A stretch of DNA of 64,000 nt, from assembly GCF_013009345.1 (NCBI RefSeq), contig NZ_JABELE010000014.1, forward strand, positions 51,304 to 115,303, given 5' to 3'. This DNA is from Acinetobacter geminorum (GTDB taxonomy: Bacteria; Pseudomonadota; Gammaproteobacteria; Pseudomonadales; Moraxellaceae). A program made the translations under genes and the position numbers. The notes under the pieces were generated by a model. The model was not told the DNA's origin, did no database searches, and saw only the letters and a program-made list of their open reading frames with translations. Below are positions 17,632 through 26,536 of this stretch, one piece after another; within the stretch, counting starts at the first letter, position 1, and each line of letters begins with the position of its first letter.

Positions 17632-18087
17632 TTAAAGATTTTTAAGATTATTGACCATAATATCAAGGTTATTACGGATTAAATAAGCCAAGTTAATATC
17701 AATGCCTTCAAGCATTTTTTCTTCAACTTTCAAAACCACTTCATTACATTTATTTAGCTTATCAATACCACTGTCTGTCAGTGTAATTAAAATACGGCGG
17801 CCATGTGTTGGGTCAGGTTTTTTCTCAATCCAGCCATTCACCAGTAAATCTTGCAAAATTTTGTTGGCAGATTGCGGCTTTATGAAAGAGCGCTCAGCAA
17901 GCTTGGCATTGGATAAATTACTTTTTGAAGCTAAAACAGAAAGTGCAGTAAATTGCGGTAAGGTAATTTCAAGCTCTTTTAAGTGTTCTGTTAAATGTTT
18001 ACTAATAATTCGGTCAACACGAGCAATCATGTAACTTAACTTAGGCTCATCTTCTACTTTTTTTGGAACTAAATTCGAACGTACCAT
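17632..18087 (-). CDS. hcaR: MarR-family repressor HcaR
   Basis: A 151-residue MarR-type winged-helix repressor. The DNA-binding region spans about 50-115, including the wing segment DPTHGRRILITLT. In Acinetobacter, HcaR represses the hca genes and is relieved by hydroxycinnamoyl-CoA thioesters. Here it lies 69 bases downstream of hcaK on the same strand, the expected position. Probable target sites are the 17-bp inverted repeats at 19456 and 19581. Confidence 0.85.
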   Translation of the reverse strand: MVRSNLVPKKVEDEPKLSYMIARVDRIISKHLTEHLKELEITLPQFTALSVLASKSNLSNAKLAERSFIKPQSANKILQDLLVNGWIEKKPDPTHGRRILITLTDSGIDKLNKCNEVVLKVEEKMLEGIDINLAYLIRNNLDIMVNNLKNL

Positions 18088-18156
18088 AACCTTTCAATCA
18101 TCATAAGAAAAACTGTAGTGAAAGTATGAGGATCTACCCCATACTTTCGTTAAAAC

Positions 18157-19389
18157 TTAGCGAGCACCTGAGCTTTGTACTAAATGTACAGGCTGTTTAG
18201 GTTTTTTGACAAGAAGTAATGCAGAGATCGCTGCAATTAAAATCACTGGAATGCTTGAACCAATCACGATGGTCGAGCTTTGTCCAAGCGAGAGTAAAAA
18301 ACCAGCCATTAACGGCCCTGCAAAAGAACCAATACGCCCGATTGCAACTGCTGCACCTACTCCAGTTCCACGCATTTCAGTTGAATAATACATGGCTGCC
18401 AGACCATACAACGCCGATTGTCCACCCACAATGAATAAGCCACAACCCACTGCCGAAAGTGCTAGTAAAGCCACTGTTGGAGAAATTGCTAAACAGCACA
18501 GTGAGAATAAAATGCCGAGATAAATCAGCTTAATCACAAAGCTCATGCGTAATTTATCAAGCAATACGCCCATGAGGATTGAACCTAAAATTCCGCCAAC
18601 GTTGTAGCCCATCTGTACATAGTTTGCCTGTAGTTTTGATAGACCTTGCGCACCCATCAGCAATGGCAACCAGTTCAACAAGAAATACAGTACCACCAGC
18701 GTACAGAAAAAGCTTATCCAAAGCTGAATGGTTGACATACGACGTTCTTTGGCAAATAAAACTTCAAAGAATGGTGTGGTTTTTTGCGCTTGAACTTTTC
18801 GTTGCAGGTAGTCATTTGACTCTGGTAAAAAGCGCATAATCAGTGGAATGAGTAAAATAGGTGCAATCCCACCAATATAGAAAATATGACGCCACTCTGC
18901 ATCGCCTGCCAACGACATAGCAACCACAGAAGTGAGTAATCCGCCAAAAGGAATGCCGCTATACATAATGCTCACTGCGGTGCCTTTGTGCTGGTCAGGT
19001 ACAGCTTCAGAGGCAAGTGTAATCATCATTGGTAATGCCCCACCCATTCCTAAACCTGTACAAAAACGAATGAGTAATAGCAAACTGAAGTTAGCTGCAT
19101 AAGCCGTTAGCAAAGACATAATTCCAAAAAGTAAAATACTAAAAATCAGAATTTTCTTACGCCCTACAATATCAGCAAACCGACCGCCTAATATCGCACC
19201 TGGTAACGTCCCTAAAATTGCAGCACTAAATGCCCACGCCATCTGGGCATTGTCTAGCATAAACTCAGCCCGCATTCGTGGAGCGGCTACCCCCATTGAT
19301 TGAAGATCAAACCCTTCAAAAATTGCTATGGCAAAGCACAGTAGCAACGTTATTTTTGCCCTTGAAGGCTGTCCTGATATTTTTTCCAT
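18157..19389 (-). CDS. hcaK: Hydroxycinnamate transporter HcaK (MFS)
   Basis: A 410-residue 12-helix aromatic acid:H+ symporter. It has the helix-1 FEGFDLQ segment typical of the family and a GRRKK-like loop (DIVGRKK) between helices 2 and 3. HcaK in Acinetobacter takes up hydroxycinnamates. It is divergent from hcaA across 253 bases that hold a pair of inverted operators, and is followed by hcaR. No unusual features were seen. Confidence 0.85.
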   Translation of the reverse strand: MEKISGQPSRAKITLLLCFAIAIFEGFDLQSMGVAAPRMRAEFMLDNAQMAWAFSAAILGTLPGAILGGRFADIVGRKKILIFSILLFGIMSLLTAYAANFSLLLLIRFCTGLGMGGALPMMITLASEAVPDQHKGTAVSIMYSGIPFGGLLTSVVAMSLAGDAEWRHIFYIGGIAPILLIPLIMRFLPESNDYLQRKVQAQKTTPFFEVLFAKERRMSTIQLWISFFCTLVVLYFLLNWLPLLMGAQGLSKLQANYVQMGYNVGGILGSILMGVLLDKLRMSFVIKLIYLGILFSLCCLAISPTVALLALSAVGCGLFIVGGQSALYGLAAMYYSTEMRGTGVGAAVAIGRIGSFAGPLMAGFLLSLGQSSTIVIGSSIPVILIAAISALLLVKKPKQPVHLVQSSGAR

Positions 19390-19455
19390 TGTGTTGTCCT
19401 TTATTGACTAGTCGTTCCATTTAGCCCTTTGTGTATTATTGTTTAAACACACCAA

Positions 19456-19472
19456 AATATCAGTTAAACTTA
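19456..19472. promoter_or_regulatory. Probable HcaR operator, hcaK side
   Basis: The 17-mer AATATCAGTTAAACTTA lies 67-83 bases upstream of the hcaK start. Its reverse complement recurs with one mismatch at 19581-19597. Confidence 0.6.
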
Positions 19473-19580
19473 CTAAAAAATCAACATATTTTTATATTAA
19501 ATCATCGATAAAATTAATTAATATTTAAAATACAATGGATTATAAAATATTTATGAAATTTTATAAAAAAGACTTGAATG

Positions 19581-19597
19581 TAAGCTTAACTGATATT
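19581..19597. promoter_or_regulatory. Probable HcaR operator, hcaA side
   Basis: TAAGCTTAACTGATATT is the inverted copy (16 of 17 positions) of the site at 19456. It ends 45 bases before the hcaA start. One copy per divergent promoter suggests a shared repressor. Confidence 0.6.
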
Positions 19598-19642
19598 AAA
19601 TTAAATCCCAGAACAGCAAAAAATCATTCAAGGAGTATGAAG

Positions 19643-20476
19643 ATGAGTTATGAAAACCGCTGGGAAACAGTAGATGTTAAAGTTGAAGATGGAATTGCAT
19701 GGGTCACCCTAAACCGTCCGGAAAAGAAAAATGCCATGAGCCCAACACTCAATCGCGAAATGATTGATGTGCTAGAAACTCTTGAGCTTGATCAAGATGC
19801 ACGTGTTTTAGTGTTGACGGGTGCAGGTGATTCTTGGACAGCGGGTATGGATTTGAAGGAATATTTCCGTGAAGTCGACACTCAGCCTGAAATTTTCCAA
19901 GAACGTATTCGCCGCGACTCATGTCGCTGGCAGTGGCAACTTCTTCGTATGTATTCAAAACCAACTATTGCTATGGTTAACGGCTGGTGCTTTGGAGGCG
20001 GTTTCTCACCTTTAGTGGCTTGTGACCTAGCAATTGCAGCAGATGAAGCAACTTTCGGTTTATCTGAAATTAACTGGGGGATCCCACCGGGTAACCTTGT
20101 AAGCAAAGCAATGGCAGATACCGTAGGTCATCGTGCATCTTTGTATTACATCATGACGGGTAAAACCTTTAGTGGTAAAGAAGCTGAAACCATGGGCCTT
20201 GTGAATAAAAGCGTACCGCTTGCCCAATTAAAAGCAGAAGTGACTGAACTTGCAAATTGCCTACTTGAGAAAAACCCTGTGGTTCTTCGTACCGCTAAAA
20301 ATGGCTTTAAGCGTTGCCGTGAACTGACATGGGACCAAAACGAAGACTACTTATATGCCAAACTTGATCAATGTATCCACCGAGATACTGAAAATGGCCG
20401 CCAAGAAGGTTTGAAACAATTTTTAGATGAAAAATCAATTAAACCGGGTTTACAGAGCTATAAACGTACTGGTTAA
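19643..20476 (+). CDS. hcaA: Hydroxycinnamoyl-CoA hydratase-lyase
   Basis: A 277-residue crotonase-fold enzyme that hydrates feruloyl-, p-coumaroyl- or caffeoyl-CoA and cleaves the product to the aldehyde plus acetyl-CoA. It closely resembles Pseudomonas feruloyl-CoA hydratase-lyase along its whole length. The oxyanion region GWCFGGGFSP and catalytic Glu142 in SEINWG are present. The frame is open 108 bases further upstream, but AAGGAG lies 7 bases before the ATG at 19643 and the homologue also starts there. It is the first gene of the hca operon. Confidence 0.93.
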   Translation: MSYENRWETVDVKVEDGIAWVTLNRPEKKNAMSPTLNREMIDVLETLELDQDARVLVLTGAGDSWTAGMDLKEYFREVDTQPEIFQERIRRDSCRWQWQLLRMYSKPTIAMVNGWCFGGGFSPLVACDLAIAADEATFGLSEINWGIPPGNLVSKAMADTVGHRASLYYIMTGKTFSGKEAETMGLVNKSVPLAQLKAEVTELANCLLEKNPVVLRTAKNGFKRCRELTWDQNEDYLYAKLDQCIHRDTENGRQEGLKQFLDEKSIKPGLQSYKRTG

Positions 20477-20513
20477 CTTTTGATTCTTTAATGGCAATGT
20501 AAGGACACAACCC

Positions 20514-21965
20514 ATGCAAAATGTACAGTTACTTATTCACGGTCGATCTATTGATGCATCAAATCAGGCAACTTTTGAGCGTATTAGCCCAATTGATGGA
20601 TCAGTAGCCAGTAAAGCTGCTGCCGCAACACTAGAAGATGTAGACCGTGCAATCGATTCGGCACAACAAGCTTTTAAAGTATGGTCGAAACTCTCGCCTA
20701 CCGAACGTCGCTTACGCTTATTAAAAGCAGCCGATTTAATGGATCAAAAGACCGAGCAATTCATTGAAACTGGAATGCAAGAAACAGGTTCAACTGCAAC
20801 ATGGTATGGGTTTAACGTTCATCTTGCTGCCAACATGTTACGTGAGGCAGCCGCAATGACCACACAAATTGACGGAAGCCTCATTCCGTCAGATGTGCCT
20901 GGCAATCTTGCGATGGGTGTACGAGTTCCTTGCGGTGTGATTGTAGGGATCGCACCTTGGAACGCTCCTGTGATTTTGGCAACACGTGCGCTTGCCATGC
21001 CTTTGGCTTGTGGTAACACGGTAGTGTTAAAAGCCTCAGAAGCCTGCCCAGCAACACATCGTCTCATTGGTGAAGTGTTACATGAAGCGGGTCTGGGTGA
21101 AGGTGTCGTGAATGTGATTACGCATGCCGCCGAAGATGCACCACAAATCGTGGAGCGCTTAGTGTCTCATCCAGCCGTGAAACGCATTAATTTTACCGGC
21201 TCAACCAAAGTCGGAAAAATTATTGCCGAGACTGCTGCCAAATATTTAAAACCAGTTTTACTCGAACTCGGTGGGAAAGCCCCTGTTGTGGTTTTAAATG
21301 AAGCTGACATTAATGAAGCCGTAAATGCAGTTGCTTTTGGAGCATTCTTTAATCAGGGTCAAATCTGTATGTCGACCGAACGTGTTTTGGTTCAAGACAA
21401 TATTGCCGACCAATTTATTGAAAAACTGATTGAAAAAACCCGCTCTATTCAGGCAGGTAATCCAACCTCAAAAGACAATGTACTCGGTGTTTTAGAAAGT
21501 CGCCGTGCTGCAAACCGTATTCAGCATTTGCTAGAAGATGCCCAAAACAAAGGGGCTGACTTACCTTTAGGTATCCATATTGAAGACACCACTATGCAAC
21601 CGACACTGGTTCTCAATATTAAACCTGACATGCTGCTTTACCGCGAAGAATCATTTGGACCTGTATGCACAGTTCAACGTTTTTCAAGCATTGAAGAAGG
21701 TGTAACACTGGCAAATGACAGCGAGTTCGGCCTTTCTTCGGCAGTGTTTAGCCAAAATATTTCGCTGGCATTAGAAGTCGCTAAACAGATTGATTCTGGT
21801 ATTTGTCATATTAACGGCGCAACCGTACATGACGAAGCTCAAATGCCATTTGGCGGAACAAAATCGAGTGGTTACGGACGTTTTGGTAGTAAAGTCTCTG
21901 TTGCCGAATTTACCGAACTACGCTGGATTACTATTCAAACTCAAACACGTCATTACCCGATTTAG
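20514..21965 (+). CDS. hcaB: Hydroxybenzaldehyde (vanillin) dehydrogenase
   Basis: A 483-residue NAD(P)-dependent aldehyde dehydrogenase that oxidises the aldehyde released by HcaA (vanillin, p-hydroxy- or protocatechualdehyde) to the acid. Conserved pieces are APWNAPV, the catalytic-Glu motif LELGGKAP and the nucleophile Cys in NQGQICMS. It begins 37 bases after hcaA. Vanillate made here is the substrate of the VanAB enzyme encoded about 5 kb away. Confidence 0.9.
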   Translation: MQNVQLLIHGRSIDASNQATFERISPIDGSVASKAAAATLEDVDRAIDSAQQAFKVWSKLSPTERRLRLLKAADLMDQKTEQFIETGMQETGSTATWYGFNVHLAANMLREAAAMTTQIDGSLIPSDVPGNLAMGVRVPCGVIVGIAPWNAPVILATRALAMPLACGNTVVLKASEACPATHRLIGEVLHEAGLGEGVVNVITHAAEDAPQIVERLVSHPAVKRINFTGSTKVGKIIAETAAKYLKPVLLELGGKAPVVVLNEADINEAVNAVAFGAFFNQGQICMSTERVLVQDNIADQFIEKLIEKTRSIQAGNPTSKDNVLGVLESRRAANRIQHLLEDAQNKGADLPLGIHIEDTTMQPTLVLNIKPDMLLYREESFGPVCTVQRFSSIEEGVTLANDSEFGLSSAVFSQNISLALEVAKQIDSGICHINGATVHDEAQMPFGGTKSSGYGRFGSKVSVAEFTELRWITIQTQTRHYPI

Positions 21966-22001
21966 TCAGGCTAATGCGAATACCGACAAATTAAATAAAA
22001 A

Positions 22002-22039
22002 TTGCATGATGCAAAAAATAAAGCGCAGTGATGCGCTTT
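22002..22039 (+). other. Two hairpins between hcaB and hcaC
   Basis: A small palindrome (TTGCATGATGCAA, 22002-22014) is followed by AAAGCGCA-GTGA-TGCGCTTT (22020-22039), which ends just before the hcaC ribosome site. There is no U-tract. They could act in mRNA processing or control hcaC translation. Confidence 0.5.
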
Positions 22040-22055
22040 CCATGGAGTGAAAGAA

Positions 22056-23933
22056 ATGCAAATGAATGCCACTCAATCACAAGACCGCGAACGGTTCGTA
22101 AAATTAGGGCAACATGATATTCATTATCACCATAAAGATGACACGCTCTATATCAGCCCAAAAGAGCAATTAAAACCGTATCCACAAAAACTGACAGATC
22201 GGTTAATTCATTTTGCACAAACCAAACCCGACCATATTTTTGCAGCAAAACGCAATGCTCAAGGCGAATGGGTCAAACTGAGTTATGCAGAAGTTCTACA
22301 ACGCGCATGGCACATTGCTCAAGCTTTGCATGACCGTAATTTAAGCCAAGAACGACCACTCATCATTTTAAGTGGTAATGATCTCGAACATTTAACACTC
22401 TCTATGGGCGCCATGCTGGCGGGTGTGCCTTTCTCTGCTATTTCCCCTGCCTACTCTCTGATTTCTCAAGACTTTGGCAAACTCAAACATGTGTTTGAAG
22501 TGCTCACACCTGGTATGGTCTATGCCAGCGATGGACTAGCCTTTGCTAAAGCCATTCAAGCGTGTATTACATCTGATATTGAAGTGGTGACCAATAAAGG
22601 GATTGTGGGCGATCAGATCTGCACATCTTTTCAATCACTGTTAGATACGCCAGTTTCAAATGTTCAAGAATTTTACCAAACCCTTGATGAAAACCAGATT
22701 GCCAAATTCTTATTTACATCAGGTTCAACCAAATTACCTAAAGCTGTACCGACCACACATTTAATGTTATGTGTTAATCAGCAAATGCTATTGCAGACTT
22801 TCCCTGAGTTTGAAGAAACACCGCCTGTCCTACTCGACTGGCTGTCTTGGCACCACACATTTGGCGGCAGTCACAATGTCGGCATCGCACTCTATAACGG
22901 CGGTACGATTTACATTGATGATGGCAAACCCGTTGCCGGAAAATTTGACGAAACTATTCGTAATCTCAAAGAAATTTCTCCGACAGTTTATTTAAATGTG
23001 CCAAAAGGTTGGGAAGAACTCACCGAAGCGTTAGAAAAAGATGAAGAATTAAGAGACCGCTTTTTTGCCAAAGTTAAAATTCTATTCTTTGCAGGTGCAG
23101 CGCTTTCAGAAGCGGGCTGGAACAGACTCGATAAAATTGCTCAGCAACATTGCGGAGAAAAAATTCGCATTATGAGCGGATTAGGCATGACTGAAACTGC
23201 TCCCTCTTGTGCTTTTACAACTGGCCCACGTGTGATGGCTGGTTTTATTGGCTACCCTGCTCCGGGATGCGAAATTAAGCTAGTTCCATGTGGTGACAAA
23301 CTTGAGTTTTGTGTTCGTGGCAAACATGTCATGAAAGGCTATTGGCGCTTAAAAGCGGACCAACAAAGTACTATTTTCGATGATGAAGGCTTTTTCCATA
23401 CAGGCGATGCCGTTCGTTTAGTCGACATCAATGATCCAACCAAAGGACTGATGTACGACGGACGAATTGCTGAAGACTTTAAACTCAATACGGGTACTTT
23501 TGTGAATGTCGGCACACTACGCAACAAAGTGCTCATTCAAGGTAATTTACTGATTCAAGATGTTTGTATTACAGGTTCAAACCTGAATGCTGTTAGTTTT
23601 CTGATTTTTCCAAAATTAGAAGCGTGTGCTCAATATGCAGGTCTTAAACTTGGTGAGCATTCTGCAACAGAGATATTACAACACCCTAAGGTTCAGCAAT
23701 GGTTCCGCCAATTTTTAACGACCTTTAATAAAGATGCGACTGGCAGCTCAAATACAGTCTCCATGCTTTATTTAATGATCGAACCACCTCAACTCGATGC
23801 AGGTGAAGTGACCGATAAAGGCAACCTCAATCAAAGCAGTATTACCAAGCGTCGTGCACCATTAATTGATGAGCTTTATCAAAAGCAGACTGATAACCCG
23901 CTGATTATTCGGGTGCCCACCTTAAAACAATAA
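22056..23933 (+). CDS. hcaC: Hydroxycinnamate:CoA ligase (feruloyl-CoA synthetase)
   Basis: A 625-residue acyl-adenylating enzyme that activates ferulate, p-coumarate or caffeate to CoA thioesters with ATP. The P-loop-like motif FTSGSTKLPK is at about 225, followed by the GLGMTET motif of the AMP-binding fold at about 380. The C-terminus is longer than in generic acyl-CoA synthetases and fits the feruloyl-CoA synthetase group. A GTG three codons upstream opens the frame, but ATGGAG is 8 bases before the ATG at 22056, which I take as the start. The thioester it makes is the reported HcaR inducer. Confidence 0.9.
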   Translation: MQMNATQSQDRERFVKLGQHDIHYHHKDDTLYISPKEQLKPYPQKLTDRLIHFAQTKPDHIFAAKRNAQGEWVKLSYAEVLQRAWHIAQALHDRNLSQERPLIILSGNDLEHLTLSMGAMLAGVPFSAISPAYSLISQDFGKLKHVFEVLTPGMVYASDGLAFAKAIQACITSDIEVVTNKGIVGDQICTSFQSLLDTPVSNVQEFYQTLDENQIAKFLFTSGSTKLPKAVPTTHLMLCVNQQMLLQTFPEFEETPPVLLDWLSWHHTFGGSHNVGIALYNGGTIYIDDGKPVAGKFDETIRNLKEISPTVYLNVPKGWEELTEALEKDEELRDRFFAKVKILFFAGAALSEAGWNRLDKIAQQHCGEKIRIMSGLGMTETAPSCAFTTGPRVMAGFIGYPAPGCEIKLVPCGDKLEFCVRGKHVMKGYWRLKADQQSTIFDDEGFFHTGDAVRLVDINDPTKGLMYDGRIAEDFKLNTGTFVNVGTLRNKVLIQGNLLIQDVCITGSNLNAVSFLIFPKLEACAQYAGLKLGEHSATEILQHPKVQQWFRQFLTTFNKDATGSSNTVSMLYLMIEPPQLDAGEVTDKGNLNQSSITKRRAPLIDELYQKQTDNPLIIRVPTLKQ

Positions 23934-23953
23934 GCAATTGAAATAAAAAAGGA

Positions 23954-23975
23954 AGCTCAAATTTCGGTTTGAGCT
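23954..23975 (+). other. Hairpin between hcaC and hcaD
   Basis: AGCTCAAA and TTTGAGCT pair around a 6-base TTTCGG loop. No U-run follows, so it is likely a processing or stability element rather than a terminator. Confidence 0.5.
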
Positions 23976-24007
23976 ACAGCCTCACTTTTGCCTAAAAAAG
24001 GTTCAAC

Positions 24008-25147
24008 ATGCCACACGATACAGAATTTGAACTATTTCGGGATAGCTATCGCAGGTTCTTAAAAGAACAGGTTGCCCCGTATTACGAACAGTGGGAACAC
24101 GATGGCCTTATCCCACGTGATTTATGGCTTCGTCTTGGGGAGAATGGTTTTTTGTGCGTCGATGTACCCGAGGAATATGGCGGCTACGGCGCTCCTGTTC
24201 ATTACTCCCTCATGCTGGTTCAAGAAACTGCTCAAGCGGGCTTTGCGTCTTTGGCAGTTGCGATTGGCGGGCAAAATGAGCTGGTCTCTCCTTATCTGCA
24301 AAATATCGGATCCGAAGAGCAAAAACGTTATTGGTTACCGAAAATGGTGACAGGTGAAGTCGTCACTGCAATTGCCATGACCGAAGCCAATGCGGGTTCA
24401 GACCTACAGGCTATACGCACTCAGGCCATTTTAGAAAATGAACAATATCGTGTGAATGGTTCAAAAACGTTTATCTCAAATGGTTTGCATGCCGACCTGA
24501 TCGTTCTGGTAGCAAAAACCGATCCACAGGCCAAAGCAAAAGGTATTTCAATTTTATTAGTCGATGCCACTTTAGACGGCGTTAAAAAAGGTCGGTCTTT
24601 GCAAAAAATCGGGCTGCATGCCCAAGATACAGCCGAACTATTTTTTGATGATGTCTGTGTGCCTACAACTCAGCGTTTGGGTGAAGAAGGACAAGGTTTT
24701 GCTTATTTAATGCAAGAGTTACCTCGCGAACGTTTGAGTATTTCCATGATGGCTTTGGGGTCAATTTTAGGCGCCATCGAAATCACCAAAGACTATGTAC
24801 TAGAACGTAAAGCTTTCGGACAACCTTTAAGCCAAATGCAAAACACGCGATTTGTACTAGCAAACGCACAAATCAAAGCAAAAGCCGCACAAGCCTTTGT
24901 AGATCAATGTGCAGCGCTATATCAACAACACCAGTTAAGCGTGACTCAGGTTGCCGCATTGAAGTGCTTTATTACCGACACTCAATGTGAAGTGATTGAT
25001 CAGTTACTTCAGCTTTTCGGCGGCTACGGCTACATGCAGGAATACTCGATTTCACGCTTTTTTGTGGATGCGCGGGTACAAAAAATTTATGGGGGAACCA
25101 ATGAAATTATGAAAGAAATCGTCGCCCGAGAACTGCTCGGAAAATAA
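24008..25147 (+). CDS. hcaD: Acyl-CoA dehydrogenase HcaD
   Basis: A 379-residue FAD-dependent acyl-CoA dehydrogenase. Visible are the TEANAGSDL segment at the FAD/substrate site and the C-terminal KIYGGTNEIMKEI motif. The Gly before GTNE stands where medium-chain enzymes carry their catalytic Glu, as in isovaleryl-type members. In Acinetobacter, HcaD is thought to oxidise hydroxyphenylpropionyl-CoA to the cinnamoyl-CoA, letting dihydro-compounds enter the same pathway. It lies 74 bases after hcaC, with a hairpin between, and precedes the porin gene. Confidence 0.88.
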   Translation: MPHDTEFELFRDSYRRFLKEQVAPYYEQWEHDGLIPRDLWLRLGENGFLCVDVPEEYGGYGAPVHYSLMLVQETAQAGFASLAVAIGGQNELVSPYLQNIGSEEQKRYWLPKMVTGEVVTAIAMTEANAGSDLQAIRTQAILENEQYRVNGSKTFISNGLHADLIVLVAKTDPQAKAKGISILLVDATLDGVKKGRSLQKIGLHAQDTAELFFDDVCVPTTQRLGEEGQGFAYLMQELPRERLSISMMALGSILGAIEITKDYVLERKAFGQPLSQMQNTRFVLANAQIKAKAAQAFVDQCAALYQQHQLSVTQVAALKCFITDTQCEVIDQLLQLFGGYGYMQEYSISRFFVDARVQKIYGGTNEIMKEIVARELLGK

Positions 25148-25228
25148 TTCGATTTAAAAACCAAACAAGGCAGACAGAACAATTATGCCTTGTTGAAAAC
25201 AAAAAATGATATTTCAGGAAGAAATGCT

Positions 25229-26479
25229 ATGTCGAAATTATGGATGTACTCTACCCTTATGCTCTCAGGTTCAGTGTGGGCTGGCAGTTTTATTGATAAC
25301 AGTTCAGTAGAACTCACCACGCGAAATTTCTATTTTGACCGCGACTACCAAGAGCAATCCGCTTACCCTGCTGCCAAGGACTGGACACAAGGGTTTATTC
25401 TTAAAGCCAATTCAGGTTATACCGAAGGGACTGTCGGTTTTGGACTGGATATGCTTGCAACGGCAGGCTTTAAACTCGATGCGGATGCAGAGCATGGTGG
25501 TACAGGAAACTTACCTAGAGACACCCGCACCAACGAACCTGCTGACTCTTATGGCGAAATTGGGGTCACAGCAAAAGCGAAAATGAGCCAGACCGAGCTA
25601 CGCATTGGTACGCTAATGCCGATGAACCCAGTTTTAGTAGCTTCACCTGCTCGTTTGCTTCCTCAAACCTATCGAGGCATTTCACTGACTAGTAAAGATA
25701 TTAAAGATTTTGATTTACAGGCAGCATACCTCGATAAAGTGAATCATCGGGATTCGACCAACTATGAAAAAATTAAAATTTCAGGCGTAAATGGACGCTT
25801 TAAAAGTGCTGAAACTGATGGGCTTTATTACTTAGGTGGAAACTATCAGTTTAATCCTGCACTCAAGCTCACCGCTTTTTATATGGATGTTGATGAGCTT
25901 TATAACCAAACCATGGTCGGTGCTTTACATCAACACAAAATTAATGACACCACTAACTTTAGCTCGCAATTACGTTACTACCGCAGCCGAGATGACGGAC
26001 AGGCGAAAGCAGGCTTAGTCGATAATGACCTTTATCATGCGCATTTCGAACTCAAACATCAAAACCATAAATTTATTTTTGGAACCTTCCAACATCACGG
26101 CGACACCGCCTTTCCGTATTTGACGGGAGGTGAAACGGGTCTACTCATCGACACATGGCCAGGCGAGTTTTTAAATCCAAAAGAAAAAGCCTATAGCTTC
26201 CGTTATGAATATGACTTTAAAGATTATGTGCCGGGTTTACGTTTTATGACCCGTTACACCACAGGTCACAATATTTATGCACCTAACTTAGGCGGAACCA
26301 ATCTAAAAGAACACGAAACAGACTTTGATTTAGGTTACACCGTTCAAAGTGGCTGGTTAAAAAATTTAGGGTTACGCGCGCGCTACGCCATTTATGACAA
26401 CAACATGCTCTCTACAGCCAACATCAAACCTGTAAACGAAACCCGTATCAACATCGACTACACATGGAAATTTAAATAA
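25229..26479 (+). CDS. hcaE: OprD-family porin HcaE
   Basis: A 416-residue outer-membrane barrel with a signal peptide (MSKLWM...VWA, cleavage about residue 18), the TTRNFYFDRDYQ motif and a terminal TWKFK. It should admit hydroxycinnamates through the outer membrane. The longest open frame starts at a TTG 39 bases upstream, but AGGAAG lies 7 bases before the ATG at 25229 and the signal peptide begins there. A strong terminator follows directly. It resembles the porin at 7609 more than that at 13317. Confidence 0.86.
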   Translation: MSKLWMYSTLMLSGSVWAGSFIDNSSVELTTRNFYFDRDYQEQSAYPAAKDWTQGFILKANSGYTEGTVGFGLDMLATAGFKLDADAEHGGTGNLPRDTRTNEPADSYGEIGVTAKAKMSQTELRIGTLMPMNPVLVASPARLLPQTYRGISLTSKDIKDFDLQAAYLDKVNHRDSTNYEKIKISGVNGRFKSAETDGLYYLGGNYQFNPALKLTAFYMDVDELYNQTMVGALHQHKINDTTNFSSQLRYYRSRDDGQAKAGLVDNDLYHAHFELKHQNHKFIFGTFQHHGDTAFPYLTGGETGLLIDTWPGEFLNPKEKAYSFRYEYDFKDYVPGLRFMTRYTTGHNIYAPNLGGTNLKEHETDFDLGYTVQSGWLKNLGLRARYAIYDNNMLSTANIKPVNETRINIDYTWKFK

Positions 26480-26487
26480 TTCAAAAC

Positions 26488-26521
26488 AAGAGGTTCTGTC
26501 ACACATAGAACCTCTTTTTAT
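26488..26521 (+). terminator. Rho-independent terminator inside the hca gene run
   Basis: A 10-bp stem AAGAGGTTCT/AGAACCTCTT with a 9-base loop, then TTTTATTT, lies between hcaE and the DUF3237 gene. Confidence 0.85.
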
Positions 26522-26536
26522 TTCGGGAAATTCATC

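Noticed and set aside
24309..24314. A further GGATCC in hcaD
   Set aside because: It lies inside coding sequence and lacks the flanking AT palindrome of the four intergenic copies.
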